Positions 23,331 to 35,150 of a DNA stretch of 64,000 nt are shown here, piece by piece; within the stretch, counting starts at the first letter, position 1, and each line of letters opens with the position of its first letter. Origin of the DNA: Rhynchopus euleeides (taxonomy: Eukaryota > Euglenozoa > Diplonemea > Diplonemida > Diplonemidae). The notes beneath the pieces were generated by a model. The model was given only the letters and a program-made list of their open reading frames with translations. It ran no database searches and was not told the DNA's origin. The DNA is taken from positions 1,922,001-1,986,000 of the forward strand of contig OY723255.1 of NCBI GenBank assembly GCA_963210315.1, read 5' to 3'. The translations under genes were made by a program, and so were the position numbers.

Positions 23331-23594
23331 TTTATACCATCCAAAACACAGCGCAGCATTGTGTATAGGAGGAAATACGATACTAGAAAGGACTGGCGTC
23401 ATCACCTCTGTCATGTTTCCCTTTCTTCGTGCTCCACCACACCTTCTGTACTTCAGACAACACAAACACACAATAGCCGGTCGTGAGATTTGTGCAGAGG
23501 AGTGGTGGAAGCGGTCAACAAAACATTTTTCTTCGTTCCATTTTTGTGTTTCCATAGCGCCAAGTAAGATATCGACAGAAGGACGTCTAGTACG
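23331..23594 (+). repeat. 262-bp tandem repeat, intact copy
   Basis: Contains the word TTCTGTACTTCAGACAACAC and the motif GTGGAAGCGGTCAACAAAAC (23505). It is the uninterrupted reference for the insertion described at 18571-23236. Confidence 0.9.
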
Positions 23595-23713
23595 CGTATT
23601 TCTCAATTTTCTGCACTTTCTGACGAAAGCCCCCTGTAGAGGGGTGGTTTGCACTGTCTGCCACTTTTTGCGGTTTGCCACTTTTTTTGCAGATAACAAA
23701 AGGGGGTGGAGGA

Positions 23714-23803
23714 TTCGCTCAGAAGTGCAGAAAAGCGACTTAAAAAGCAAGACGCGCAACAGCAGAGGTGACGTTACTGACACAGGTTTGCCACCGAAGC
23801 GAG
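23714..23803 (-). mobile_element. ~90-bp mini inverted-repeat element (TTCGCTC family)
   Basis: In reverse orientation it reads CTCGCTTC, AACCTGTGTCAGTAA, then CTGCACTTCTGAGCGAA, matching the order in the copy at 11222. The ends are less perfect than in that copy. Confidence 0.5.
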
Positions 23804-23809
23804 GGCTCC

Positions 23810-25807
23810 CAAGTTACTTTTTGTGAGGCGCCCGACATCCTTTTCTCACTCAGGCCACTGCAGGCCCACCCACCCACCCCCCCACGAAAATATGAGCCCC
23901 GCCCACACCCCCTTGTCGTACTGATGGCCTATGAAATCTCTGCAAATCAACCCTTCCTCTCTACCCTCCCTCCCGTTGCCATTGATTATTCACGGGGCCG
24001 TATGTCATCGAGGGGGGGGGGGCACTGGGAATACGACAAGTTGCAATGGCGTGAGTTGGGCTTTGCGCAATGGCTGCCCAGTGAAGCTCGCTTTGCCAAA
24101 CCAATTCGGGGGGAGGGAGGGAGGGGGGGGGGGGGGAGGAGTGCACTAAGTCTAACAAAAAGCAGAGGTGCCAACCTCGCACAGTCTGGCACAGGGGGGA
24201 GCGCAGGCACCCCCCCCCCCCCCCCGGTGGGAACATAGCTCGGTAGCTTCCACTTGCCCCATGGCTTCACCGCAACACGCCGTGATGTTTGCTCTTGCAG
24301 CACGCTGATCCCTTTGCCTTCTTTGCAAAGAAGAAAAAAAATGAATTCCTTGATAGTGGTACACCGTGGTGTCAGCAACTGGCCGTGCTGCAGCATGTTG
24401 TAAATAATTGAATATCCCAAGAGAACTCCCCGCACGGCGTGATCAATCAGGTTATGAGCCAGCTCCCATGTGCGGGGGGAGGGGGGGTATTTGCTGACCA
24501 CAACGAAGCAGGGCAACCCTGCTTGTCAGTGACAGGAGGGGGGGGGGGGGGCGTGCAGCGCACCGGTGGGCGTCATGTGCAGAAGGAGGAGACAACCCGC
24601 CGCAGCAACAAATAAAAGGCTGCGGTGAGCTGTTGCTCTTTACCTTCTGTTTCTTTGCCCCCCCGGGTGTGTGTGTGTGTGTGTGTGCTTTTATTTGAAG
24701 CACACACACACGCAGCAATGCAGCAGCCCCGATCCCCCCCCCCCCTCTCGATAACCCCTTCCCCCCCACCCCCCTCAATCTTATTGGTTATTGCGATCGC
24801 ACATCCATCAGACCGTATCCTGTGTTCGTCTTTCCCGAGCCCAATGACCCACCCCCCCCCCCCCCCTCTCCCGGCCCCGAACACCCTGCACGAAGAGTGA
24901 ATGGGGGGTCGGCACTGTTTCTTTACTTTCTTTCTCTCGCCGTTTCTGAGAGGCTATCGGGATGATCACGGCAGTGCGTTTTTACAAAAAAAAACGCAGA
25001 ATCCAAACCCAAGTGAGAGAGAGAGAGGAAACTGCAGTATCCGTGTGTAGCTCCCCGGCACCTCCTGCATCCGCAGTATGTGATATATGTGACGCACAAA
25101 ACAAGTTCTCTTCGCAACGCTACGCTATTGCGCCCAATACAGAGACAGAGGGAGGAGGGCGATTGGCAGCGAAACTTTTGTGGAGGGAGAACAACAACGC
25201 CAAGAGAGAAGCTTTTTCCGATACTTTTGCTGAAATATCGACCACCCCCTCCCCTTTCCCACGAGTTCACCGGACTGCTGTTTTGATGCCAGCTGTTCAT
25301 ATCACTTTGGGTGGAAAAGGGGGGGGGGGGGGCGGGGCGGGGAAAGGCGGGGGGCGAGACATCAGACTCTCAGGCTTGGGGAACCCCCTTGCCGGATGCC
25401 TGGGTGCATGGTGTGCATGGTGCTGACGAACTCTATCCCCCCACCCACACCCCCTCCCCCCGCCCCATACCCTTTAAATTCGCACGCGATTTCCAACAGG
25501 AGTTTCCCGACCCCATTCTTGTGCAAATGCAGCACCCCCGCCTACACACCGCCACAACACACACACACCCACACACCCTCGACAGACCTTTTGCGAAAAC
25601 CAAGCCTGCCTACACTCCCACACACACTATATATCCACATCAGCAGTGATGTCTGTGGTTGCTCGCGAATAGTTAGTTACTCAACACCCCACACACACCC
25701 CCTCCTACCCCCCCCCCCCCCTGCGCCCCGCGCGCGCTTTTTCTCTTCTCTTCTCTCTCTCAAGTGCCTTGACAGCGTGCCTCTGGCGCGCTGATTTCCC
25801 CTGAAGC

Positions 25808-25812
<5 letters not shown>
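23810..25812. other. intergenic, homopolymer- and microsatellite-rich
   Basis: C or G runs near 24125, 24215, 24540, 24740, 24860 and 25320, a (GT)n tract with a mirrored (CA)n near 24670-24710, and CA-rich sequence near 25550-25640. No frame is protein-like. Confidence 0.55.

Positions 25813-25855
<43 letters not shown>
25813..25855 (+). repeat. (CT)n microsatellite upstream of membrane-protein gene
   Basis: About 43 bases of CT dinucleotides ending 60 bases before the ATG at 25915. It may act as the pyrimidine tract of a leader acceptor, but that is inference. Confidence 0.9.
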
Positions 25856-25858
<3 letters not shown>

Positions 25859-25914
25859 TGTGGAGGGAGCCAAGCCAAACCAAAACCCCCCCCCCCCCTT
25901 TCGCCCTGGCGGCA

Positions 25915-27237
25915 ATGAAGGCGGCGCTGGCACCAGCTGCCGGCGCCGCCGTCGCCGCCGCCGCTGCCCCCCGCTGTACCAACTCTCACCGCCTCGCGAC
26001 CCGCCCCTTCTTCTTCTTCTTCTTCTTCTTCCTCACCGCCGCCGCCGCACCCCCCCCAGCCGGACTACCACCCCCCGCGGCTGCCATTCCGACAAACCTG
26101 ACACAGGTGGTCACCCTGCCTGCCGGGGGTTCTGTGGACAGCGCAGCGGGGCGTTCCGGATGGATCCTCATCGCGTCGGGGGGGGCCATCATGCGGCTGC
26201 TCCCCGACAGCACATCTGGGGAGCCCCTCCGGATAGCCGACACCTGGAACTCGCCGGAGGTGCTGGCGTGGCTCATCCACCCTGACGCGACGACACCTTG
26301 GGAGCCCCGGGCAATCGGGGTTGGAATCACCTCCGGAGGCACCCTGCGGCTCGCCATCCTCTCCGGGGATGGCCCCGAGGCTCTGTCCAGCTCCACGGTG
26401 TACGACATACCGCTCCCGGCCTCCGCCTCGCCACCTCCGGCGTCCTGCTCCGCCGTGGCACAGCCCCCCTCAGATACAGGGCGGGCCTTTATCTGCTGCG
26501 ACACACCTCATCTGATTATAGCCAACCTGCGGAATGGGAAATTCCTCACGCAGCCCCTGCCCTCCCCATGCAGGGGAGTGTCAGCCCCGTCAGGCGGGCG
26601 GGTCTATGTTGTCGCGGAGAGGGATGCACTTGTTTTCCGCATGGAAATGTCGAGGAGATCCGCCGCACTGACCCCCACGGGGAGCTGCGAGGTGGCGGGG
26701 CTTGAGTCAATCACATTCGCCGACGCGGTTGGGTCCGTGGTGGTTTGGGGGTCATGCCTCAACGGCACATCGCCCCCTCCGGCAAACGCCCCAAGCGGGG
26801 AGCGCTGCTTCAGCCGATTCCAGCCCTCCACAGGGGGGGGCGGCCGGGGCACCCTCCCCGACGCGATTCTAGGGTTCGGCTCGCGCCGCCTCTTCACCCC
26901 TCCAACCCCCGGCGCCGAACTGACATACCTCGTCGACCCGGAGTGGACGGAGCTGGAGGCATTTGAGATGAAGCCCGGTGGGGAACTCCTCCGCATCACA
27001 CCGAAGCCCCTCCCCCTCGAGGGCTGCCCTGGGCCAGCCTCCGCGGTGTTTCGCGCCGGGGGCGCCGCCCCGGGTGCGGCGGATCGTCTGATGGTTGCCG
27101 CAGGGGGGGATCTGTGCATATATGCCGCTGCTGAGAACCTGCCTCAGGTGGTAGACACCTCATCCCCCGCGCTGCCGTTCCCACTCCCGGTGGGTGGGGG
27201 CTCGGCTGTGGGGAAGGGGAAGGTGAACGGTGGGTCC

Positions 27238-27272
<35 letters not shown>

Positions 27273-30200
27273 CGGCGATAGTGACGGCGACGACAGCTCT
27301 GTGAGCAACGGCGTGTCGGACGCCCCGCCCGCCTCCCCACGAGGCGGCGGCATCCCCGACACCGACCCCCCGTGGGCCTCCCCTCTCCCCGACGCCTTCG
27401 CCACGCCGTCGCCGGACCTCCCCCCGTGGGCCAACGGGAGGGATGCAGACACCACTTCAGCCCCCTCCGCGGCACCGACACCTGCACCTCCACCCCCTGC
27501 GACTGCAACACCTAGCGCTGCCCCTCCTCCGGGGCATGGCACCACCGACGCCCCCGCCACCAGCATACCTGCCGTGGCGGCAACCCCGGTGCCTCCGCCG
27601 ACGGATGGCCCGGGTGGGGCGGATGGCAGTGGCAGTGACGACTTCCGGAATGCGACGCCTGCGGCAGGGTTTGTCCTCACACCCGCCCCGGATGCGGCTG
27701 CGGCTGCGGCTGACCCCCCCTTGGTGGCCCTCAGCAAAGGCGCGACGTATGCGACTGAGTGCATCTCGCTTCTCGGCGCAGCGATGGGCCCCGCAACCGC
27801 CGCCGCGGCAGCAAAGCTGCACCTCGCCCGCCTCCTCTCCTGCGAAGACCGCGGGGCCCCCCCGCCGCCACCCCCAGCCGCTACCCCCACGCCGCCCCTC
27901 TCGTGGCAGCTGCAGCAGGAACCCCCCCTCGGCGCCACGCAGGCCCCCGCCTCCCTGCAGCCAACCGCCTCGCCGGACACACCGCCCGACAGGCCGCCGG
28001 GCCACCCCCAGCCCGACTGGGACGGCAACCCGCTGATGCTCAGCCTGGGCCCCCCCCCGTCCGGCCCCTATATGGGTGCCGTGTTGGGGAGCTTTCTCCT
28101 CATGGCAGTTGCGGCGGCTGCCTGCAAGGCGTATGCGGTGCTGCAGGGGGTGCCTGCTGCCTACGGGCTCCTCACGGCTCCGGCGGTGCTGCTCCTCCCA
28201 GGGACAGTGAGGGCGAGCGTCGAGCTGCTCGTCTTCAACACCGACACGGTGGCGGGGACTGCTGTTGGGATGCTGGGCCTTGCCGCATTCTGCGCCGTCC
28301 CGACGCTCCTCCTGGTGAAGGTGTTCAAGCGGACGACGTTCTCTGCCATCACCGCACCGCACCCTCGGGCGACGCACCCGCCACCCACCCCCTTGCCGAA
28401 TGGGCAGGGCGGGCATGCTTCGTTTGCCCCGCCCCCCTCACCGGCGGTGCGGGATTTCTTCCTCGGGGCTTCGGAGTGGCACCCCCGCGCTCCGGATAGG
28501 GCGTTTGTCCAGAAGTATGCCGCGTGCTTCCGGTGCTACAACAACAAGGCGCGTGCATTCGTTCTTCTGGAGATCGGGTTTCTCTTCGTGCTGACGGTGC
28601 TCACGTCGTGGAGGACATCCTCTCTCTGCGCGGTGCGGAACACCCTCGTCGCAGTCGCCTCCCTGATATACTGCATCGGCGTGATGCTGCTGCAGCCCTA
28701 CATCGCACGCTTCGACAACATCGCCGCCTGCACCACCGCCGCCCTCATCCTCCTGGGCACCACCCTCATCACAGCCTCGCTCCTCATCGGATCCGAAGAT
28801 CTCGCCTTGGCCCGCTTGGCCCTCACAGCGGCGTGCTGCCTCACCATTGTCAAATCCCTTCTCGACATGGCGCGTTCTGTGCACGAGGTGTACCTCAGGA
28901 GGTCAGCGGGTGACCAGGAGATCTACAGCCACGCCGTGGAGGCGGATGCGGCGTTTGGGAAGAACGGCAGGGGGCCCGGGGGGCGGAGCACCCCGAGCTG
29001 TGGCGAGATCACGCTGCGGGAGGAGCTCATATCGCACCACAGCGTGGGGCAGCTGCAGCAGCAGCAGCAGCAGGCGCACCACCACAGCCCCCCCGCCGGG
29101 CAGCCGGGCTGCTCCCCGCCGCTCCGCCGCGCGGCGACGGGCGGGACGTCCCCCGGTGGTTGGGGGGGTATACCCATCATCCGCACCACGCCGCCGCACC
29201 GCGGGAGCTACCCGCTGATCGCGGTGACGCCCGGTGGCGGGTTCGCCCCCGGTTTTGGCGGCGGGGCGGGCCACGCGCAGGCGCAGCAGCAGCAGCAGCA
29301 GCAGCAGCAGCCCACGCCCCGCGGGTCGGGGGAGGGCGACAGCTGCGATGACGGCGACACCGCGTCGGACGCATCCCATGAGTGCGGCAGGCAGGATTCG
29401 AGAGACGCGCTGCTGGCTGCGCTGCGGAGCTGCCTGCTGCCGGATTCCGGCGGCGGTGGCGGTGGCGGTGGCAGCGGTGGCGGAGCCACTCCTCAGGCAT
29501 CGGAGTGCAGCGGGTCAGCAGCGCCCAGCCCCACCCACCGTGGCGGGGGGTCGGGGCTGGCGCAGCATCTGCCCCCCCGCGCCTACTTCGGAGGGGGGGC
29601 GACGGGCAGCGCGTGCAGCACGCCGCGGTGCCTCCCGGCGGGGCCCCTGGTGGGGCGTGCCGCGGCGAACCCGCTCCTCCTCCCCAGCAGCGGCGCACGG
29701 TCCGGCTCCCCTCCGCACAGCCGCCGCCGCCGCAGCAGCGGCTGCAGCGACGCCACGCCGCCCGCAGCGGCGGCGGACCTCGCCGACACCCCGCAGGCCC
29801 CAGCCGCCGCGCCACCCCTGCCATCTCCCGCCGCCGCCGCCCCGCAGCCCCTGGGCATCATGCCCTCCACCTCCACCGCCACCGCCACCCCTGACCCCGC
29901 CTGCCACAGCCCAACGGCCTCCATGAGGGCCGGCGCCGGAGGCACCGGCGGGGCCTGGGGTTCGCACAGCCGGACCGATGCGAGTTTCGTCATCAGCTCG
30001 CCCTCGCTGTCGCCTTCGTCGGCGGGGCAGGCGGTGGCGGCGGCTGTGGCGGTGCATGGGGGCAGTGGTGTGTGGCCCAGCCTGCAGGGCAGCGGTGCGG
30101 CGGGGGCGCCAGGGGGGTGTGGGCTGCATATCCCGTCGGTGCCGTCGTCGCCGTTGGGGCGTGGAGGTGTGGATGGGCTTGGGGGTGATGCGGGGAGCGT

Positions 30201-30615
30201 GTCGCCGCCGTCCTCTGCGGAGAGCGCGGAGAGGAGGCAGAAGCAGCAGCAGCAGCAGCAGCAGCAGTCGCCCCGCGGCTGCCTCTCGAGCAGCGGGGAT
30301 GTCGGATCGCCGTCGCGGTGCCTGCTGCTCAGCAGCAACATGTCGGCATCGCACAACGGCTCCTGCAGAGGGAGCGACGCGGCATCCTCTCTTCTCGGCG
30401 ACGCCTTCCCATCCGGAGGTGCCGCCGGGGTCGGCGGAGGAGGGGTGTCCGGGGTGCCGGTGCCGTTCCTCTTCGGGGTCAACCGGAGCAGCGCTGCGGC
30501 GGTCGCGCAGGGGAGCGCCTCATCGGTGCCGTCAGTGCCATCGGAGGTTTCCCCGAGGAGCCCGTCCTCCCAGGAGCAGAAGCGGCGGTCGGGCGGGGCG
30601 GAGCTGCTGATGTGA
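25915..30615 (+). CDS. large multi-pass membrane protein, low-complexity tail
   Basis: Single exon, 1566 residues, family not recognised with certainty. An N-terminal hydrophobic stretch with eight consecutive Phe (near 32-39) looks like a signal anchor, followed by an ectodomain of about 380 residues with short beta-type repeats (VTLPAGG, SGGTLRLAIL). Residues 441-457 are an Asp tract from GAT repeats, then a Pro/Ala/Thr-rich linker to about 700. Residues 715-985 form the membrane core. Clear hydrophobic helices include GAVLGSFLLMAVAAAA, VLLEIGFLFVLTVLT, TLVAVASLIYCIGVML and ALILLGTTLITASLLI. The pattern of a conserved LLE helix and a polar QPY/ARFDN turn resembles the C-terminal membrane bundle of TRP/Pkd2-like and other protist surface proteins (inference). 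Residues 986-1566 are a cytoplasmic tail with Gln, Gly, Ser and His runs from CAG and GGC repeats. A sensor or receptor is plausible; function is unknown. Confidence 0.82.
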
Positions 30616-31458
30616 AGGGGGTGGGGGTGGGGGTAGGGGGGGGTGCGCGAGATATGCGAAATTGTGATTATTACACGATTGCTCAGGAGAGGGGGAGAGA
30701 GGGATTCGTGCTGTGTGTGTGTATGGGGGTAGGGGGTGTGGGTATGGAGGGGTGTTACTTGCAAAAAAATATGAGTCACGTGCGTGCGTAGTGTGTAGTA
30801 GACCCCGTTTAGGGTGGGTTGACCCTGCAGCGTCATGATCTCCCTTGGTGCGAGTCGGTGTGTGTGTGTGTCCAAATTTTTTGAACAGAGGGCCGGTAAC
30901 TGTGTGCATTTGGGCAGACCTGTTGGCCTCACCAGCAGCGACGGTGCAGCCGTTTCTCGATACTTTTTTTTTCGCCCTGAATGGTACCTTTTCGTCACAT
31001 CCCTGCCCTACCGGCTTTCCCCCTGTCTCTCCCTGTGGCACTGCTTTGCGCAAGCAAAACCCGCCAAGCGCTCCGTGCTGTGCGCACCCCTCCCTCAGCC
31101 ATTCGAGCACTTCCCCCCGAAAATGCTGCGCCGTGCAGAGGCAACCTGCGCTTCCCCCAAGCGCCGCACAGCCGTACAGCGCACAAACAGCCCCCCTCCG
31201 CCCCAGCTCATGCAGTTCTTTCTTTGCAAACAAAAGGGCGGGGATGGGGAGGCGCCAACACTCTCCCTGCCCCCGGCATCCCGACATAGGAACCAGGAAA
31301 TCCCCACGACCCCCGTGACTGTTGGCTCCAGGGGCCCAAGTGGTTTCCGCATCCAATTTACTCGCCTGCAGGATTTTTTTTGAGCAGTTTTGAAGAAGCT
31401 CAAGAAAAGAAGCAACCTTTATTTTGATAATTATTGTCTATTTTTTTTTGTAAGTTCG
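30616..31458. other. 3' flank, no gene seen
   Basis: G-rich 3' flank (30616-30660), a T/G-rich segment, and C-rich sequence to 31380. Frames on both strands lack protein features. Confidence 0.55.
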
Positions 31459-32151
31459 TGACCTAATCCGCCTCGCCTCCACTAATTCGCCCAGGGTCGC
31501 CCACCACTCGCCCACACTCGCCCACACTCGCCCACACTCGCCCACACTCGCCCACACTCGCCCACGTTCGCCCACATTCGCCCACACTCGCCCACACTCG
31601 GCCACACTCGCCCACAACTCGCCCACACTCGCCCACACTCGCCCACACTCGCCCACATGCATTCGCCCACATTCGCCCACACTCGCCCACATTCGCCCAC
31701 ATTCGCCCACACTCGACCACCACTCGCCCACATTCGCCCACACTCGCCCACACTCGGCCACACTCGCCCACAACTCGCCCACGTTCGCCCACATTCGCCC
31801 ACACTCGCCCACACTCGGCCACACTCGCCCACACTCGCCCACGTTCGCCCACATTCGCCCACACTCGCCCACACATGCATTCGCCCACATTCGCCCACAC
31901 TCGCCCACATTCGCCCACACTCGCCCACATTCGCCCACATTCGCCCACACTCGCCCACATTCGCCCACACTCGCCCACATTCGCCCACACTCGACCACCA
32001 CTCGCCCACATTCGCCCACACTCGCCCACACTCGACCACCCTCGCCCACCCTCTTCCGCACTCTTGCACTTTCGCCCACGTTCGCCCACATTCGCCCACA
32101 CTCGCCCACCTTCGACCACCCTCGCCCGGAGGCGAGGTGGATTAGGTCAGT
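31459..32151. mobile_element. CTCGCCCACA minisatellite bounded by inverted repeats
   Basis: About 60 copies of a 10-11-base unit (CTCGCCCACA or TTCGCCCACA) fill 31485-32125. The array is framed by GACCTAATCCGCCTCGCCTC at 31459 and its near-exact mirror ending at about 32149. The framing suggests a small inverted-repeat element whose interior has expanded. Frames of 160-254 codons on both strands follow from the repeat. Confidence 0.85.
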
Positions 32152-32825
32152 TCGGCGTAGCCAACTCAGGAAACTTTTCACCGTGCGGATCCTTGCGAAC
32201 ACTTCACACGCCCGGCAGGCCGGTGGGGTGTTCTGCGTTCGAAGAACACAAACTGTCGTTGCTACCTTCTCTCTTGAGATTCACTCGGTTGCATTAGTTT
32301 CCAAACACGGCAAACGCATGGGCGGTGCAAAGCCTCCTGAATCTTCTCAAAAGGAAAGTGGAGGGGGGGGCGTGGCTTCGCTCAGAAGTGCAGAAAAATC
32401 GAGTCGCCTCACAAACAAGCAGAGGAGACAAAACTGACACAGTTTGACATCGAGCGAAGTCCCCCCCTCCAAGCATTCTTTTTTGCGAAAGATGCTGGTT
32501 GAGCAGCCGGGCTCTTTTTTTTTTTTGCACATAACACACCTGTGTGGTACGGGAAATGCTACGAGGAACGCGATGGACTCGGGACTGCTGCTGGCCTCTC
32601 TTGCTATGGTTTACTTATGTTTCGTGCTCCACCTGCTCCACCTCATTCTGCACTTCAGATGATCCACTTCACGTGGGTTACGGGGTTTGGGACAACGATG
32701 ATATGTTGTGTCCGACGACAAGGTAAGGTAAGCTCATCGAGGTACACCAAACCGGAGTTGTCAAATCAAAAAAGACACACCGCCCGAGAGGCAATTGGTG
32801 TGACACAACAGCGATGACACAACCA
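32152..32825. other. intergenic, mostly unassigned
   Basis: Includes one small inverted-repeat element at 32376-32459 and GTGCTCCACCTGCTCC plus TTCTGCACTTCAG words shared with other dispersed repeats near 32620-32660. No gene. Confidence 0.55.
32376..32459 (-). mobile_element. ~84-bp mini inverted-repeat element (TTCGCTC family)
   Basis: It begins CTTCGCTC next to a G run and ends with the mirror GAGCGAAG next to a C run. In reverse orientation it carries AAACTGTGTCAGTTTT and CTGCACTTCTGAGCGAAG in the same order as the copy at 11222. Confidence 0.65.
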
Positions 32826-33835
32826 CTCTGCCCGAGGGGGCGCGTTTTTAGCGACCGAGACCTCCTCTCCTGACTGAGGGACACACGATCTGACTGTCCG
32901 AGAGACGCAGCATTCTACCCTGCCCGAGGGGCACCCGAGAGACACGCAGTCTTGCCCGAGGGGCACCTGGTTTCCTGACCGAGACAATATTCTGCCCGAG
33001 GGGCACTCACTCTCCCGACCGAGAGACACGCAGTTTTGCCCGAGGGGCACCTGTTCTCCTGACCGAGACAATATTCTGCCCGAGGGGCACCCACTCTCCC
33101 GACCGAGAGACGCAGCATCTCGCCCGAGGGGCACCTGTTCTCCTGACCGAGACAAAAATTTTGCCCGAGGGGCACCCACTCTCCCGACCGAGAGACACGC
33201 AGTCTTGCCCGAGGGGCACCTGTTCTCCTGACCGAGACAATATTCTGCCCGAGGGGCATCCACTCTCCCGACCGAGAGACGCAGCATCTCGCCCGAGGGG
33301 CACCTGTTCTCCTGACCGAGACAATATTCTGCCCGAGGGGCACTCACTCTCCCGACCGAGAGACACGCAGTTTTGCCCGAGGGGCACCTGTTCTCCTGAC
33401 CGAGACAATATTCTGCCCGAGGGGCATCCACTCTCCCGACCGAGAGACGCAGCATCTCGCCCGAGGGGCACCTGTTCTCCTGACCGAGACAATATTCTGC
33501 CCGAGGGGCACTCACTCTCCCGACCGAGAGACACGCAGTTTTGCCCGAGGGGCACCTGTTCTCCTGACCGAGACAATATTCTGCCCGAGGGGCATCCACT
33601 CTCCCGACCGAGAGACGCAGCATCTCGCCCGAGGGGCACCTGTTCTCCTGACCGAGACAATATTCTGCCCGAGGGGCACTCACTCTCCCGACCGAGAGAC
33701 ACGCAGTTTTGCCCGAGGGGCACCTGTTCTCCTGACCGAGACAAAAATTTTGCCCGAGGGGCACCCGCTCTCCCGACCGAGAGATACACAATCTTGCCCG
33801 AGGGGCACCAAATCCCGACCGAGAAGACGACCCTC
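32826..33835. repeat. higher-order satellite, 42/84/168-bp hierarchy
   Basis: The basic units of about 40 and 44 bases both start TGCCCGAGGGGCAC. They pair into an 84-base unit, and two 84-base variants alternate so that the exact repeat distance is 168 bases (for example GGCATCCACTCTCC at 33255, 33423 and 33591). Long frames on both strands come from the period being divisible by three. Confidence 0.92.
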
Positions 33836-34259
33836 ACACCATGCTCGTGTCAGGTCTCAAGAGGGCCGAAGCCGCGGTTGAGGACAACAACACCCCCACG
33901 CACTGGTTCTAATAAATGACGGCGAGGTGCACGGGGGGATCAGCACGAAGGAGGGGCGCAAAAAGATGGGGATGATGACGCCGTGGTGTTCAAGGTGGTC
34001 CTCCGCCGCTTATGAACGTGACAGCGGGACAGCGCTGCGCCCGTGGCCGCAGCGGATTGAGGACATTCCCATCAGCCATCGAGACTATCACCGCGCCTCG
34101 CCGAAAACCTGCTTCACGCTTGATCGCGCTCAAGGTTTCCAAACGCATACTTCAGCTGGAGGTTCCGTCACAGAGGCGCTGACAAAGGCGGGACCAAGAG
34201 CAACAGTCGGGTGCTGATAAATGGGTCGATACTGATGCAGCAAAGTGACGTCAGTGATA
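33836..34259. other. spacer between two satellites, nothing assigned
   Basis: GC-rich unique sequence with only short frames between the two CCGAGGGGCAC arrays. Confidence 0.5.
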
Positions 34260-35150
34260 TCCAACTCCTACTTTCCTGACCGAGACACGATCTTGCCGAG
34301 GAGCATCGGACCGAGACACCCACTTCTGCCTGAGGGGCACCTAGCCGAGACGCATTTTTCCTGCCCGAGGGGCATCTCGCCGAGACATTACCTGCCTGAG
34401 GGGCACCTGGCCACGACATACCTACAGCTTACGCTTGCGGGGCACCCTGCCTGAGGAGCACCTGGCCAAGACATACATTTCCGCCTACGAGGCACCCTGC
34501 CCGAGGGGCACCTGGTCAAGACACACACTTCCGCCTACGGGGCACCCTGCCCGAGGGGCACCTGGCAAAGACAGACACCTCTGCCTACGAGGCACCCTGC
34601 CCGAGGGGCACCTGGCCAAGACATACACTTCCGCCTACGAGGCACCCTGCCCGAGGGGCACCTGGCCAAGACAGACACTTCCGCCTACGAGGCACCCTGC
34701 CCGAGGGGCACCTGGCCAAGACATACACTTCCGCCTACGAGGCACCCTGCCCGAGGGGCACCTGGTCAAGACATACATTTCCGCCTACGGGGCACCCTGC
34801 CTGAGGGGCATCTGGCCGCGACATACACTTCCGCCTACGGGGCACCCTGCCTGAGGGGCACCTGGCCAAGACGCACATTCATGCCCGAGGGACACCGGGC
34901 CGAGACATTACATTCCCTGCCTGAGGGACACCTGGCCGAGACACATTCCTGCCGAGGGGCACTCACTCCCGACCGCGAGACGCAGGATTTTGCCTGAGGG
35001 GCACCTCCTCTCCTGACCGAGACACAACCCCGCCCAGCACAGTGCCGAGGGGCATTTACGCTTTCGACTGGAATACCGAGCCTGACCCGGGGAGACACAA
35101 TCGTGCCACAATCGTGAGGGGCATACTCTCTTGATTGAGAAATACACCTT
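34260..35150. repeat. second CCGAGGGGCAC satellite, 60-bp period
   Basis: From about 34441 to 34870 the unit CCTGCCCGAGGGGCACCTGG, with CCAAGACATACACTTCCGCC in each copy, recurs every 60 bases. Both edges are degenerate. It shares the core CCGAGGGGCACCTG with the satellite at 32826 but has a different period. Confidence 0.9.

Noticed and set aside
27457..30998. Large minus-strand frames opposite the 1566-residue gene
   Set aside because: GC-rich shadow frames. The plus-strand frame has a signal sequence and coherent membrane helices.
31438..32202. Long open frames on both strands across the CTCGCCCACA array
   Set aside because: They exist only because the repeat lacks stop codons. The peptides are monotonous and overlap on opposite strands.
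32826..33835. CRISPR-like alternation of conserved and variable blocks
   Set aside because: The spacers are themselves repeated in a 168-base higher-order pattern, there are no cas genes, and the DNA is eukaryotic.
32766..33919. Frames of 250-340 codons in the CCGAGGGGCAC satellite
   Set aside because: The period is divisible by three, so frames stay open on both strands. No start context or non-repetitive part.
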